NCBI GenBank assembly: GCA_046757725.1
Contig: JBHHYU010000029.1
Location: 1-31,816, forward strand
DNA: 31,816 nt
Origin: JBHHYU01 sp046757725
GTDB lineage: Bacteria > Desulfobacterota > Binatia > UBA9968
Direction of reading: 5' to 3'
Made by a program: the position numbers and the translations under genes. Shown piece by piece: positions 31,565-31,816 of the stretch. A model generated the notes under the pieces. The model had not been told where the DNA came from, searched no databases, and worked only from the letters and a program-made list of their open reading frames with translations. The stretch's first letter is position 1, and each line of letters begins with the position of its first letter.

Positions 31565-31816
31565 GGTTTTTTCTCCTTTCATCTGGTTGTACCCTTTTTC
31601 ATCAGCGGTCTTCTCCCCGCGCACTCCAATCACCCTCACCGCCAAAATCGGTTACTGTTATTCCCCGTTACAAACAATTGCCCACTCCTTATCTCTTAAG
31701 AACGAAAAACGCAAGGGTCATAATAGAGCACTTCACGGCGTATTGGGGTCAGGCATGAGTATTGATTCTGCTGAAAAACCCCTCTACCGTTTTTTCCGGT
31801 TGTTTTTCTTAGGACG

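Noticed and set aside
31565..31816. Promoter or further gene at the right edge
   Set aside because: I found no convincing -10/-35 pair for the binding-protein gene and no coding frame in this stretch.
1..31816. tRNA genes, CRISPR arrays, insertion sequences or prophage
   Set aside because: I read the gaps for cloverleaf patterns, direct-repeat arrays, transposases and integrases and saw none. A tRNA-scanning program would be a firmer test.

Overview
The window is a gene-dense stretch of bacterial chromosome with about 32 intact protein genes and one broken gene. I see no rRNA, tRNA, CRISPR array, transposase or phage gene. The gene set (YajQ, MsrB, glyoxalase II, RluA-type synthase, FxsA, two periplasmic solute-binding proteins with Sec signal peptides) suggests a Gram-negative, free-living environmental bacterium. 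TrmI and the style of the solute-binding proteins remind me of uncultured deltaproteobacterial, Binatota or NC10-like lineages. That placement is inference; no marker gene here settles it.

Region 1 (about 88-11350, all +) looks like one long carbohydrate-oxidation and transport cluster. In order it holds a class-I disulfide-type flavoprotein, a HAD phosphatase-like protein, an aquaporin gene broken by two in-frame stops, an MFS transporter, an EamA/DMT transporter, a DoxX membrane protein, a Cys-rich GMC oxidoreductase, an aldose-1-epimerase relative, a glucose 1-dehydrogenase and a GH15 glucoamylase/trehalase-like hydrolase. Together they could release glucose from an alpha-glucoside, interconvert its anomers and oxidise it to gluconolactone. 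The MFS/EamA part is visibly AT-richer than its flanks.

Region 2 (11351-12099) is a 749-base gap carrying a hairpin element with 9-base periodicity. Region 3 (12100-15830) holds FxsA, an SDR reductase with an iron-type solute-binding protein, and a converging minus-strand pair made of a three-cysteine ferredoxin and a DAO-family amine oxidase. Region 4 (15972-20733) holds a large coiled-coil/VWA protein, an overlapping minus-strand pair (TauE/SafE permease and a DUF6062-like Cys protein), a 508-base gap with two hairpins, and glyoxalase II.

Region 5 (20779-22755, -) is a probable four-gene operon: yajQ, msrB, a two-CBS protein and a PaaI-like thioesterase. Divergent from it, 22940-24794 (+) encodes three poorly known proteins: a ferredoxin/zinc-ribbon/coiled-coil fusion, a four-helix membrane protein and a basic four-cysteine protein. 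Region 6 holds an RluA-family pseudouridine synthase (-), mannose-1-phosphate guanylyltransferase (+) and the tRNA m1A58 methyltransferase TrmI (+).

Region 7 (28120-31564) is a taurine/sulfonate/nitrate-type ABC importer with one ATPase and two permeases on +. Its likely NMT1-like binding protein lies on - and converges on the operon. A perfect 16-base inverted repeat sits at the junction. The most interesting unexplained items are the ferredoxin/zinc-ribbon trio, this ABC-operon junction, the sugar-oxidation cluster with its dead aquaporin, and the orphan VWA protein.
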